Assembly: GCA_963920635.1 (NCBI GenBank)
Contig: OY987298.1
Span: 109,807,309-109,871,308 of the forward strand
Direction: 5' to 3'
Source: Pseudeuparius sepicola
Lineage: Eukaryota > Arthropoda > Insecta > Coleoptera > Anthribidae
DNA: 64,000 nucleotides
The notes beneath the pieces were generated by a model. That model was not told the origin of the DNA, searched no databases, and saw only the letters and a program-made list of their open reading frames with translations. Below are positions 1 to 9,507 of this stretch, one piece after another (positions within the stretch are counted from its first letter, which is position 1; every line of letters starts with the position of its first letter). Position numbers and translations under genes: made by a program.

Positions 1-212
1 TTTGTCGACAGTTTTGTTGACAAACTGGCACCTGCCAAGATAAGAATATAATAAAAACAATGTTACTAGATCTGCCAAAATCTGTTGTCCAACCTCTGTT
101 AAAACGAATAATTGTCACTTTTTGTGTCATACAGGGCCTCTAGTATTACCTAGCCTTATTTATACAGAGGCAACGGTATTAGGTACGTACTGTTTTATTA
201 TTGTGTCGGGAA

Positions 213-348
213 ATGTCTGGAAACAAGTGTGTGTTCTGGAAATGTGGGAAAAGCAAGCAAAAATATCCAGAGCTAAAGTTTCACCATTTTCCATCTATTA
301 GCAGACTATCGGACAAAAATGTGTTGAATGATTGGGTAAAAAACTGCG
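213..348 (+). CDS. THAP zinc-finger first exon of a P-element-like transposase
   Basis: The exon opens with ATG at 213 and encodes about 45 residues beginning MSGNKCVFWKCGK. It shows the hallmarks of the first half of a THAP C2CH DNA-binding finger: C-x4-C (CVFWKC), the FHHFP motif and a tryptophan in DWV. It ends at 348 just before a good splice donor (GTAAGT, 349-354), so the rest of the finger (the C-x2-H half) would be in a later exon. I find no such exon downstream within this element. THAP fingers sit at the N terminus of P-element transposases and bind their ends, so this is most simply a transposon exon. An identical copy is at 6322-6457. Whether it is expressed is unknown. Confidence 0.7.
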
Positions 349-1085
349 GTAAGTACATTATATATTTGTCTTTTATAGTGAAATGTGCATGTATACTGAT
401 ATACAGATAGGTATAGGCTAAAAGAATATTTCATGCATCATGCCCCATGTCAATTCCATTTTATCATAATAAATCGCACAGAGAGAATAGTTTAGGTAGA
501 TAGTTACTGGTGTAAAAATCTGTATTTATTTCCAAGGCATACCTTGGCATACCTTGGTTTTGGAAACTAAAATTAGATATCTCAAAAATTATGTAGTTTC
601 AAACCAAGCAGGACTGAACTCCAAAAGCCCAAACTCGAGCCCTAATTTTAATTAGATTTTTTTTTGTTTTTCACGCGTACTAGTATTTAAGTATCACGCC
701 ACTTTCCAAATCGCCTATTAGCCTTGGATATATGTACCTATTTTTTTAATTGACACTCTTCGGTCTGGATGTAATTTGCGAAACTCTCTGCTTATTGCAA
801 GTTGGGCGCTCTTCTACACTATACCCTTACATTAATTCAATTTAATAATTAATTTACTTATACCTACCTTATTTATACAGAGACTAAACAAGGCTTATAC
901 TACACCAGCAATTTTTTTTTATGAAAAACTAAACAAATGTGTGATAAAAACATAAAACTAGAGTAAACAACGCCCTTGAGCGTAGCCTATTTCATTTTAA
1001 TCATACATTAAATCAAAAATACGAAAATATCTTGAATACTGAACTTTTGGTATACTTTATACATAAAATGTAGGTAATCGATATA

Positions 1086-1568
1086 CAGGGACCGGCAGAA
1101 AGTTGGACACAAAAATTTAATATTTTTAAACTCTGATTTCGATTAATTTAAATTTCTACTTGCTAGAACAAAATTAAAGTTTAGTAGCAAATTCATGTGT
1201 TATCCGATGATAACTTGCGCTTGCGGTATTTTGTTTTTTGTAATACACAGGGTGGTCGAAAAAAGACAAAAAAAGTTAAATTTCTTTTTTTTTACTAGGT
1301 GGCTATGACTTTAAATCTGACATCCATATTTGATTCCAAACAACTTTTGTAAGTAATTTTTTACCGTATTTGAAAAAATAAGGGTACTTTACTCTTTAGT
1401 TATTTTCACATTTTTGAATCTCCCTCGTACCTAAAACGAGATATTTAAATTTTGATATATGCGTTTTGAATTTTAGATGATGCACCAACTTTTATCAAGA
1501 ATACAATTTTCTGAGAAATTAATAATAAAAAAGTTTTCCATTTGTGTCCAACTTTCTGCCGGTCACTG
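1086..1568. mobile_element. 483-bp mariner-type MITE, copy 1
   Basis: The ends are near-perfect inverted repeats of about 30 bp: CAGGGACCGGCAGAAAGTTG at the left, and the complement of CAGTGACCGGCAGAAAG at the right, both continuing to GGACACAAA. TA dinucleotides flank it at 1084-1085 and 1569-1570, the target duplication of Tc1/mariner elements. The interior has no transposase coding. It is nested inside the THAP-exon element and therefore was inserted before the tandem duplication. The twin is at 7195-7677. Confidence 0.8.
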
Positions 1569-2189
1569 TATAGAAAGAAATTAGGGTGGTTTCATTTGAA
1601 AAATTTGAGATATAACATTTTAAAAATTTCCAAAATCAACGATGAAAATTTAAACACCCTGTATATCTCAGGTTTGGATCTGGCTTGCAATAATATGATT
1701 GAAATGGCATTAGTAATTAGTGTATAAAATAACTTTTTAATATTCAAACGTAGAACAAAAACCAATACCTACTTACATAATATATATTTTTTAAACTATG
1801 CCCTGCATTATTATCAGGAAAATTGTAATAAGTTGGCAAGGCCACAGCATATTTGTAAAAACAAAATATCGTTTGATTATCCACTTCAAGCTCAATTTAA
1901 TTCACTTAACAAATATGGGGTGTTAGTATTTAAAAATTAAAAAAAACATTTATGATTACCTAATTTTGAATAGCCCCGTATAAATCAAAATACTAAAAAT
2001 GAAAATTTCAATTAACGTCCTACAACTTTTATTTAAGACTTTTTTTATATCTCCAATCTCCAATACTTTCTGAATTTCAAGATAAGGTATGTACAAGGTC
2101 ATCTTAGGTGAGCCACATTGTCTACATACATTATTGTTATTATTAATATTATTATTATTACCTACCCTCATATTGTTTGTTTATCTAAG

Positions 2190-2330
2190 TTACTCTACTG
2201 ATTTATTTTTGTTTTGAAACGATTGGAAACAAATTAATCTGTGTTCTGGAATGGGGGAAACGAAACCAAAACAACTAGGTATTTTCCCAGTCAACTAACA
2301 GAATATCGGGCAAAAATGCTATACCTACTT
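2190..2330 (+). pseudogene. Decayed second copy of the THAP first exon
   Basis: Bases about 2195-2330 align with 186-325: the shared words include TGTTCTGGAA, GGGAAA, CCCAGT/CCATCT and AACAGAATATCGGGCAAAAA against AGCAGACTATCGGACAAAAA. Frameshifts and an in-frame stop have destroyed it. It lies about 2 kb downstream of the intact exon inside the same unit, so the element contains an internal partial duplication or two merged related elements. The same relic occurs at 8299-8439 in the second copy. Confidence 0.6.
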
Positions 2331-3398
2331 ATATTGACTAATGATGAAATACCTACATTTTTCAAAATTTTTGTGGCCTGTGTCCCACAGTTCGAATTAA
2401 TGTATTCGTCATGGCCAACATATCCTACCATTTACCTACCATATTATTATTATACCTATATAAATAAATTGACATTGGCAAGTAGAACGGAATCGTATTT
2501 ATCTCAGCTCACCGCACACTCCACGTTCAAAATAGTCTAAACCGGCCGCGGCGTGACGGCCCCTTCAGCTTAGATATTTTGTATTCTATTGTACCTTCTC
2601 ACTCCTCACTTCCCCTATTATCGGAATCGAACGCAGTACCCCTACCAAATCACTCCGCGCCGCGCACTGACCCCGCGACGCGACCCACATCCCCGCCAGC
2701 GGCTTCGTAAACGGGGAACGGGTCGAGCAATACAGAAACCGCTTATGAAAAGTCAAATATTATTAACAGACATGGTAGCGCCCTCTACGGGCAACTTTAG
2801 GAAATGCTATACCCATTAAAAACATATAGAGAATCGGCCATAAGGAAAAGCTAACTAATCTCTGTATAAACAAGGCTAAATAAGACTGCTACCTGGTCAG
2901 AGTAACTGAAGTCAAAATATCTATATTTCAAAATGAAACTAAAAATTTACAAAACAACGAACAATGGATATACATGTTTGACATTTTCTTTGAATGGTAG
3001 ACTATGAGTATACATATGCCTGCGCAGACCCCAAACATGTTCGCAAAGACGAAACAATAAATTTAAGCGCTCTAAAGTCCAACTACCTACTTCAGATGTT
3101 TTTATACAGAATACTCTTAAGACCAATGTAATCGAAACTTTCAATTAAAATTTTTAAGATTTGTATTTATTTTTTTGAATTTTCAGTGGAGTTTGCCACT
3201 CTACCTATGATTCACTCAACGCCGTAACAATATGGGTCGAATGCTTCATTTAGGTGGTTATACTTATTGCTAAGGGCGTAAGTCTCCGATCAAGTATTGC
3301 CCAAGATAATCAGCACAGCTCTCTTGATGTCAATATATTTAATTTACGATGTCCTAATCAAATGTTATTGATTGATATATATTGTTAACCTGTAGACC

Positions 3399-3703
3399 CA
3401 AAAAAATATAGATAGAGACTTTATTTTCATGAGACGTGCACTACATGTATTGAAAAACATCAACAGCATACTAATAATCCTACATCAATTGTACAAGGAC
3501 AATATTGGATACGGACTCAACATGTTAAAACTAATTAAAAGCTACATTAAAGTTAAACAGTAAGTAGACACTCGTCATAACTCACTAAAATATATTTGAA
3601 AACACTCTCGAACTGTATAAAAGGGATTTTCCAGCAATAATTTCTTGACTTTGGATTTGAAGAGCGTATGGCATCAGGCAAATGGTTAAAAATTCTTATA
3701 AGC
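3399..3703 (-). pseudogene. LINE 3' end, cut by the duplication junction
   Basis: On the minus strand 3703 to about 3553 encodes the C-terminal tail of a non-LTR reverse transcriptase, with the usual FNHLPDAIR stretch, ending in a stop near 3553. It is followed by a 3' untranslated region with AATAAAG and an A-rich end near 3399. In the second copy the same tail continues upstream into the RT and endonuclease parts (9813-11800). Here it stops at 3703, replaced by an unrelated GC-rich repeat, which marks the novel tandem junction. Confidence 0.7.
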
Positions 3704-3709
3704 ACCCAA

Positions 3710-3965
3710 ACGACGGCCGAACCGACCCGATGTTTTCGACAAAATTGTTTCGATGGCGGTGACAGAAGATCCACTAGAACTAGAACAGGACGTGAAGCTG
3801 CTTACGTTTGAACGTATAGAGAAAATTGACGATATAACATTGAAATTTCGCAAAGCGCCGAGTGTCGGTCGAAAACAGCGGCCGGGCCGGACGTAAACAC
3901 GGCATAACTCTTTCAAAATTTCGCAATTTCCGCGGGTTTTCGCGAAGTTTTGATGTTGCAAAAGA
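3710..3965 (-). repeat. GC-rich dispersed repeat, inverted relative to 50990-51290
   Basis: The stretch around 3840-3965 (GCGGCCGGGCCGGACGTAAA, then GGCATAACTC, TTTCGCAATTTCCGCGGG) is the reverse complement of a segment at about 51003-51120. The flanks also share short matches. I recognise no coding function in it. It lies at the start of the duplicated unit, and its GC content contrasts with the AT-rich surroundings. Confidence 0.6.
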
Positions 3966-4370
3966 AGCAACTAGGATCATTTGTAACCTACCGCTCCCTA
4001 GACGCTAGTAGGGTTTAGAGAATATAAATAAATATTTTGTTGTGGTTCCTGGATTATGTTAGAAAGCTTTTTAATTGATACGAAATTAGGAAAACAATCT
4101 CACAAAGGCACAACCGTTTAGCCCAAGCAATCAACAGATTCTGACCTAGTTTTGGCAGACGCTACATCTGCGAGGTCCGACTCCTACCGATCCTACACGA
4201 CCATTTGGCAATTTGCACATTCGGCAATTTGCTGCCATCTCGTTTAAATAAGGGGACAGAGCAAAATTTACAAAATAACGAAACGTGTGCCGTGGCCGTG
4301 TGGTTTTTTTTTAGCCTAAACATGGTTTTTATGAAGCATAAGTCGCTTGCATTTATGTGCATTTCGTATT

Positions 4371-6258
4371 ACCTAGAGGCCCTGTATGACACAAAAAGTG
4401 ACAGTTATTCGTTTTAACAGAGGTTGGACAACGATCGGATCTCTCTCTCTGGCGAGGGTCTTATTTTCCCTATGAAATTCATTTTGTGCAACAGATATAT
4501 ATTTTTTCGCTCTTTCTAACATTCCCCTAGCAGCACGATGTATCAAAATTGGATTTTAAGGTTAAGCTAACGACAGTTAACTGCCATAAGCGTAGGTAGA
4601 TGAGGGCACAGCTTAACTAATAATATTATTGAAGTTTGAATGGAAAAGTGAAGAAACATATAATTTGTTCCAAGAAAACAGAAATTTTAGGATATCAGGA
4701 TAAAAACATTTATTAAATTTTTGTAGGAGGTTGGTATATGTAGATAGGTATGTACATAAAATTAAACAAGGCTCTAGCATACCAACAAATCAAACTTTCG
4801 AATATTTCTTCAATAGGAATCATAGCTGCAATAATAATTATTCCGTTTATTTACAAATAAAAAAGGTCTTTTAAATGGTTTTACTGTATGGTTTCGTTTC
4901 TTCAAACTCTCTTCTTATACATACCATCATAATTTTAAGACAATTAATACTGAAATTTGTACGGAACAAAAAGTTGGAAAGTTTGTTTTGGTAATATGAA
5001 TCAACCAATAATAATAAGGAATTAGGCTGAATAAAAAAATGAGTACCTAGGTATTTAATATCGATATATTAGTCTCTCATTCTTTTTTTGGTAAAATAAA
5101 AGTTAATAACTTTTTAATGCAAGAGAGATCATCTACATTTCAATAAAGAAGACAACAGTATTTTTGTTTTTAAAGATATATTGTAAGTAAATAGGAAAAA
5201 TCAAACTAGTACAAGTTCTCAGAAATTTATACATATTTAATAATGGTTCTTTCTTGCTAAAGTCACGTTCATCAAACGTTGCAGGAGATGATCCTTTCTT
5301 CAGCACAACCTGACACTCAAAATCCATGTCGGAGAAGTGAACCTCTGAAAGTTAAAGAACTATAAATTTAAGCTACCTAAACATAATAAAACGCTGCCAT
5401 CAAATGCTATTTTTTTATCAGCAAGAAATTTGTAATGGAATATAAGCTCACACATTTAACTGACTACACAAAAAGGGTTCTTTATATTCCCACCCGTGTG
5501 AACTTCTTTTTTGTCCGATTTTGTTGGTCTTGGTGCAAAATAAAGCACCTTCAAAACTGCCTCTCTCTAACACATATACTTACATTTTTATTATTCCATG
5601 AAATGAAAAATGCCTAGCCTGGTCCAGTGTAAATATACCTAACAGGTTTTACCTCCTTGAAGGGCAAAAATTTTAATTTTATCTCTTTAACATTGGGAAA
5701 TTTTCATAAGAATTCTAATAGGGGGTTTGTAGAACCTTATGGACTTTTATTGAAAATAAATAGGTAGGTACTAATATTTAATACGTATTAATTTAGGTAT
5801 CTTATGTTATGTTGCTGATGCAGATTAAGAAAATTATTCTGCAGATTAAAATCACAGATCAAACAAAAAATAAAAAACTAGAGATACTTATGTAATTAAA
5901 TTTACTTACCTCGCAAATTTTCGTATCATTTCCAACTCTCATGTTAGGGTATTTCATTTGCACCATCGTGCTCGTTCTTCTGCGCTTTTTGGAAAGGGTG
6001 TTATGAAAAATTCTTCCTGCTCAGAATTCTTGCAGTTTCTTATTACACAAGATGTCACTTTTAACTGTTAACATTCCTTTTTGCAAAAGAAAATGAGCAC
6101 GCTCAATAATTTGTCGACAGTTTTGTTGACAAACTGGCACCTGCCAAGATAAGAATATAATAAAAACAATGTTACTAGATCTGCCAAAATCTGTTGTCCA
6201 ACCTCTGTTAAAACGAATAATTGTCACTTTTTGTGTCATACAGGGCCTCTAGTATTAC
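4371..6258. mobile_element. P-like element with ~60-bp inverted ends and a THAP gene relic
   Basis: The left end CTAGAGGCCCTGTATGACAC and the following ~40 bp (to 4432) recur inverted at about 6193-6258, with one or two mismatches. Both sides are flanked by TATTAC (4365-4370; 6259-6264), a plausible 6-bp target duplication. Between them, on the minus strand, are two exons of a THAP-type gene (6067-5910 and from 5342), so the element looks like an internally deleted relative of P-type transposons. The rest of the interior (4433-5130) has no coding that I can recognise. The right end also occurs at 84-149 in the first duplicate. Confidence 0.65.
5200..6067 (-). pseudogene. THAP-domain gene relic, two exons
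   Basis: Minus-strand exon one (about 6067-5910) encodes CVIRNC (C-x4-C), then PFPKSAEERARWC, the equivalent of the FP..W part of a THAP finger. A one-base frameshift follows the WCK codons, after which MKYPNMRVGNDTKICE leads to a GTAAGT donor at 5909. Exon two starts at 5342 after a TTTCAGAG acceptor and gives VHFSDMDFE, which completes the C-x2-H (CEVH) of the zinc site across the splice. It continues for about 45 residues with no domain I can name. No start codon is visible in frame. The frameshift and lack of start make this a relic, but splicing rebuilds all four zinc ligands, which supports the reading. Confidence 0.6.
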
Positions 6259-6321
6259 CTAGCCTTATTTATACAGAGGCAACGGTATTAGGTACGTACT
6301 GTTTTATTATTGTGTCGGGAA

Positions 6322-6457
6322 ATGTCTGGAAACAAGTGTGTGTTCTGGAAATGTGGGAAAAGCAAGCAAAAATATCCAGAGCTAAAGTTTCACCATTTTC
6401 CATCTATTAGCAGACTATCGGACAAAAATGTGTTGAATGATTGGGTAAAAAACTGCG
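6322..6457 (+). CDS. THAP first exon, tandem-duplicate copy
   Basis: This is the duplicate of the exon at 213-348, with the same ATG, the same C-x4-C, FHHFP and DWV residues, and the same GTAAGT donor. It follows directly after the right inverted end (about 6193-6258) of the 4371-6258 element, as the first copy follows position 149. No second half of the finger is found downstream in this orientation before the LINE at 9508. I treat it as a stranded transposon exon. Confidence 0.7.
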
Positions 6458-7194
6458 GTAAGTACATTATATATTTGTCTTTTATAGTGAAATGTGCATG
6501 TATACTGATATACAGATAGGTATAGGCTAAAAGAATATTTCATGCATCATGCCCCATGTCAATTCCATTTTATCATAATAAATCGCACAGAGAGAATAGT
6601 TTAGGTAGATAGTTACTGGTGTAAAAATCTGTATTTATTTCCAAGGCATACCTTGGCATACCTTGGTTTTGGAAACTAAAATTAGATATCTCAAAAATTA
6701 TGTAGTTTCAAACCAAGCAGGACTGAACTCCAAAAGCCCAAACTCGAGCCCTAATTTTAATTAGATTTTTTTTTGTTTTTCACGCGTACTAGTATTTAAG
6801 TATCACGCCACTTTCCAAATCGCCTATTAGCCTTGGATATATGTACCTATTTTTTTAATTGACACTCTTCGGTCTGGATGTAATTTGCGAAACTCTCTGC
6901 TTATTGCAAGTTGGGCGCTCTTCTACACTATACCCTTACATTAATTCAATTTAATAATTAATTTACTTATACCTACCTTATTTATACAGAGACTAAACAA
7001 GGCTTATACTACACCAGCAATTTTTTTTTATGAAAAACTAAACAAATGTGTGATAAAAACATAAAACTAGAGTAAACAACGCCCTTGAGCGTAGCCTATT
7101 TCATTTTAATCATACATTAAATCAAAAATACGAAAATATCTTGAATACTGAACTTTTGGTATACTTTATACATAAAATGTAGGTAATCGATATA

Positions 7195-7677
7195 CAGGGA
7201 CCGGCAGAAAGTTGGACACAAAAATTTAATATTTTTAAACTCTGATTTCGATTAATTTAAATTTCTACTTGCTAGAACAAAATTAAAGTTTAGTAGCAAA
7301 TTCATGTGTTATCCGATGATAACTTGCGCTTGCGGTATTTTGTTTTTTGTAATACACAGGGTGGTCGAAAAAAGACAAAAAAAGTTAAATTTCTTTTTTT
7401 TTACTAGGTGGCTATGACTTTAAATCTGACATCCATATTTGATTCCAAACAACTTTTGTAAGTAATTTTTTACCGTATTTGAAAAAATAAGGGTACTTTA
7501 CTCTTTAGTTATTTTCACATTTTTGAATCTCCCTCGTACCTAAAACGAGATATTTAAATTTTGATATATGCGTTTTGAATTTTAGATGATGCACCAACTT
7601 TTATCAAGAATACAATTTTCTGAGAAATTAATAATAAAAAAGTTTTCCATTTGTGTCCAACTTTCTGCCGGTCACTG
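7195..7677. mobile_element. 483-bp mariner-type MITE, copy 2
   Basis: This is the tandem-duplicate copy of the MITE at 1086-1568, with the same ~30-bp terminal inverted repeats and flanking TA. Its presence at the same place in both units shows it predates the duplication. Confidence 0.8.
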
Positions 7678-8298
7678 TATAGAAAGAAATTAGGGTGGTT
7701 TCATTTGAAAAATTTGAGATATAACATTTTAAAAATTTCCAAAATCAACGATGAAAATTTAAACACCCTGTATATCTCAGGTTTGGATCTGGCTTGCAAT
7801 AATATGATTGAAATGGCATTAGTAATTAGTGTATAAAATAACTTTTTAATATTCAAACGTAGAACAAAAACCAATACCTACTTACATAATATATATTTTT
7901 TAAACTATGCCCTGCATTATTATCAGGAAAATTGTAATAAGTTGGCAAGGCCACAGCATATTTGTAAAAACAAAATATCGTTTGATTATCCACTTCAAGC
8001 TCAATTTAATTCACTTAACAAATATGGGGTGTTAGTATTTAAAAATTAAAAAAAACATTTATGATTACCTAATTTTGAATCGCCCCGTATAAATCAAAAT
8101 ACTAAAAATGAAAATTTCAATTAACGTCCTACAACTTTTATTTAAGACTTTTTTTATATCTCCAATCTCCAATACTTTCTGAATTTCAAGATAAGGTATG
8201 TACAAGGTCATCTTAGGTGAGCCACATTGTCTACATACATTATTGTTATTATTAATATTATTATTATTACCTACCCTCATATTGTTTGTTTATCTAAG

Positions 8299-8439
8299 TT
8301 ACTCTACTGATTTATTTTTGTTTTGAAACGATTGGAAACAAATTAATCTGTGTTCTGGAATGGGGGAAACGAAACCAAAACAACTAGGTATTTTCCCAGT
8401 CAACTAACAGAATATCGGGCAAAAATGCTATACCTACTT
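8299..8439 (+). pseudogene. Decayed THAP exon, copy 2
   Basis: This is the tandem-duplicate copy of the relic at 2190-2330, with the same stop and frameshifts. It aligns with the intact exon at 6322-6457. Confidence 0.6.
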
Positions 8440-9507
8440 ATATTGACTAATGATGAAATACCTACATTTTTCAAAATTTTTGTGGCCTGTGTCCCACAGT
8501 TCGAATTAATGTATTCGTCATGGCCAACATATCCTACCATTTACCTACCATATTATTATTATACCTATATAAATAAATTGACATTGGCAAGTAGAACGGA
8601 ATCGTATTTATCTCAGCTCACCGCACACTCCACGTTCAAAATAGTCTAAACCGGCCGCGGCGTGACGGCCCCTTCAGCTTAGATATTTTGTATTCTATTG
8701 TACCTTCTCACTCCTCACTTCCCCTATTATCGGAATCGAACGCAGTACCCCTACCAAATCACTCCGCGCCGCGCACTGACCCCGCGACGCGACCCACATC
8801 CCCGCCAGCGGCTTCGTAAACGGGGAACGGGTCGAGCAATACAGAAACCGCTTATGAAAAGTCGAATATTATTAACAGACATGGTAGCGCCCTCTACGGG
8901 CAACTTTAGGAAATGCTATACCCATTAAAAACATATAGAGAATCGGCCATAAGGAAAAGCTAACTAATCTCTGTATAAACAAGGCTAAATAAGACTGCTA
9001 CCTGGTCAGAGTAACTGAAGTCAAAATATCTATATTTCAAAATGAAACTAAAAATTTACAAAACAACGAACAATGGATATACATGTTTGACATTTTCTTT
9101 GAATGGTAGACTATGAGTATACATATGCCTGCGCAGACCCCAAACATGTTCGCAAAGACGAAACAATAAATTTAAGCGCTCTAAAGTCCAACTACCTACT
9201 TCAGATGTTTTTATACAGAATACTCTTAAGACCAATGTAATCGAAACTTTCAAATAAAATTTTTAAGATTTGTATCTATTTTTTTGAATTTTCAGTGGAG
9301 TTTGCCACTCTACCTATGATTCACTCAACGCCGTAACAATATGGGTCGAATGCTTCATTTAGGTGGTTATACTTATTGCTAAGGGCGTAAGTCTCCGATC
9401 AAGTATTGCCCAAGATAATCAGCACAGCTCTCTTGATGTCAATATATTTAATTTACGATGTCCTAATCAAATGTTATTGATTGATATATATTGTTAACCT
9501 GTAGACC

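Larger units (their letters stand above)
152..2877 (+). mobile_element. Candidate P-like element carrying a THAP first exon (copy 1)
   Basis: An 18-base sequence (AGCCTTATTTATACAGAG, 152-169) recurs inverted at 2860-2877 with one mismatch, and a related TTTATACAGAG word lies near 870-885. Between them are an intact THAP first exon with splice donor (213-348), a decayed second THAP exon (about 2190-2330) and a 483-bp MITE. I see no transposase core, so this would be a deleted, non-autonomous derivative. The ends are tentative: the inverted repeat is short and I found no convincing target duplication. The copy at 6261-8986 is the tandem-duplicate twin. Confidence 0.4.
1..3703 (+). repeat. First copy (right part) of a 6109-bp tandem duplication
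   Basis: Bases 1-3703 recur at 6110-9812 with only about four or five single-base differences that I noticed (for example near 1973, 2753, 3143 and 3168). Identity stops abruptly at 3703/9812. At 9812|9813 the LINE sequence on the minus strand reads straight through, while at 3703|3704 the same LINE is broken off. This fits a head-to-tail duplication with unit 3704-9812 and the novel junction at 3703|3704. The model predicts that the 2406 bases before this window match 3704-6109. Confidence 0.9.
6261..8986 (+). mobile_element. Candidate P-like element with THAP exon (copy 2)
   Basis: This is the tandem-duplicate twin of 152-2877: the same short inverted ends, THAP first exon (6322-6457), nested MITE (7195-7677) and decayed THAP exon (8299-8439). 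Single-base differences from copy 1 include the base at about 8082. It contains no transposase core. Confidence 0.4.

Noticed and set aside
84..4432. A 4.3-kb P-like element with ~60-bp inverted ends
   Set aside because: The pairing spans the tandem-duplication junction at 3703|3704. The same ends bound 4371-6258 with TATTAC on the outside, which is the simpler element.
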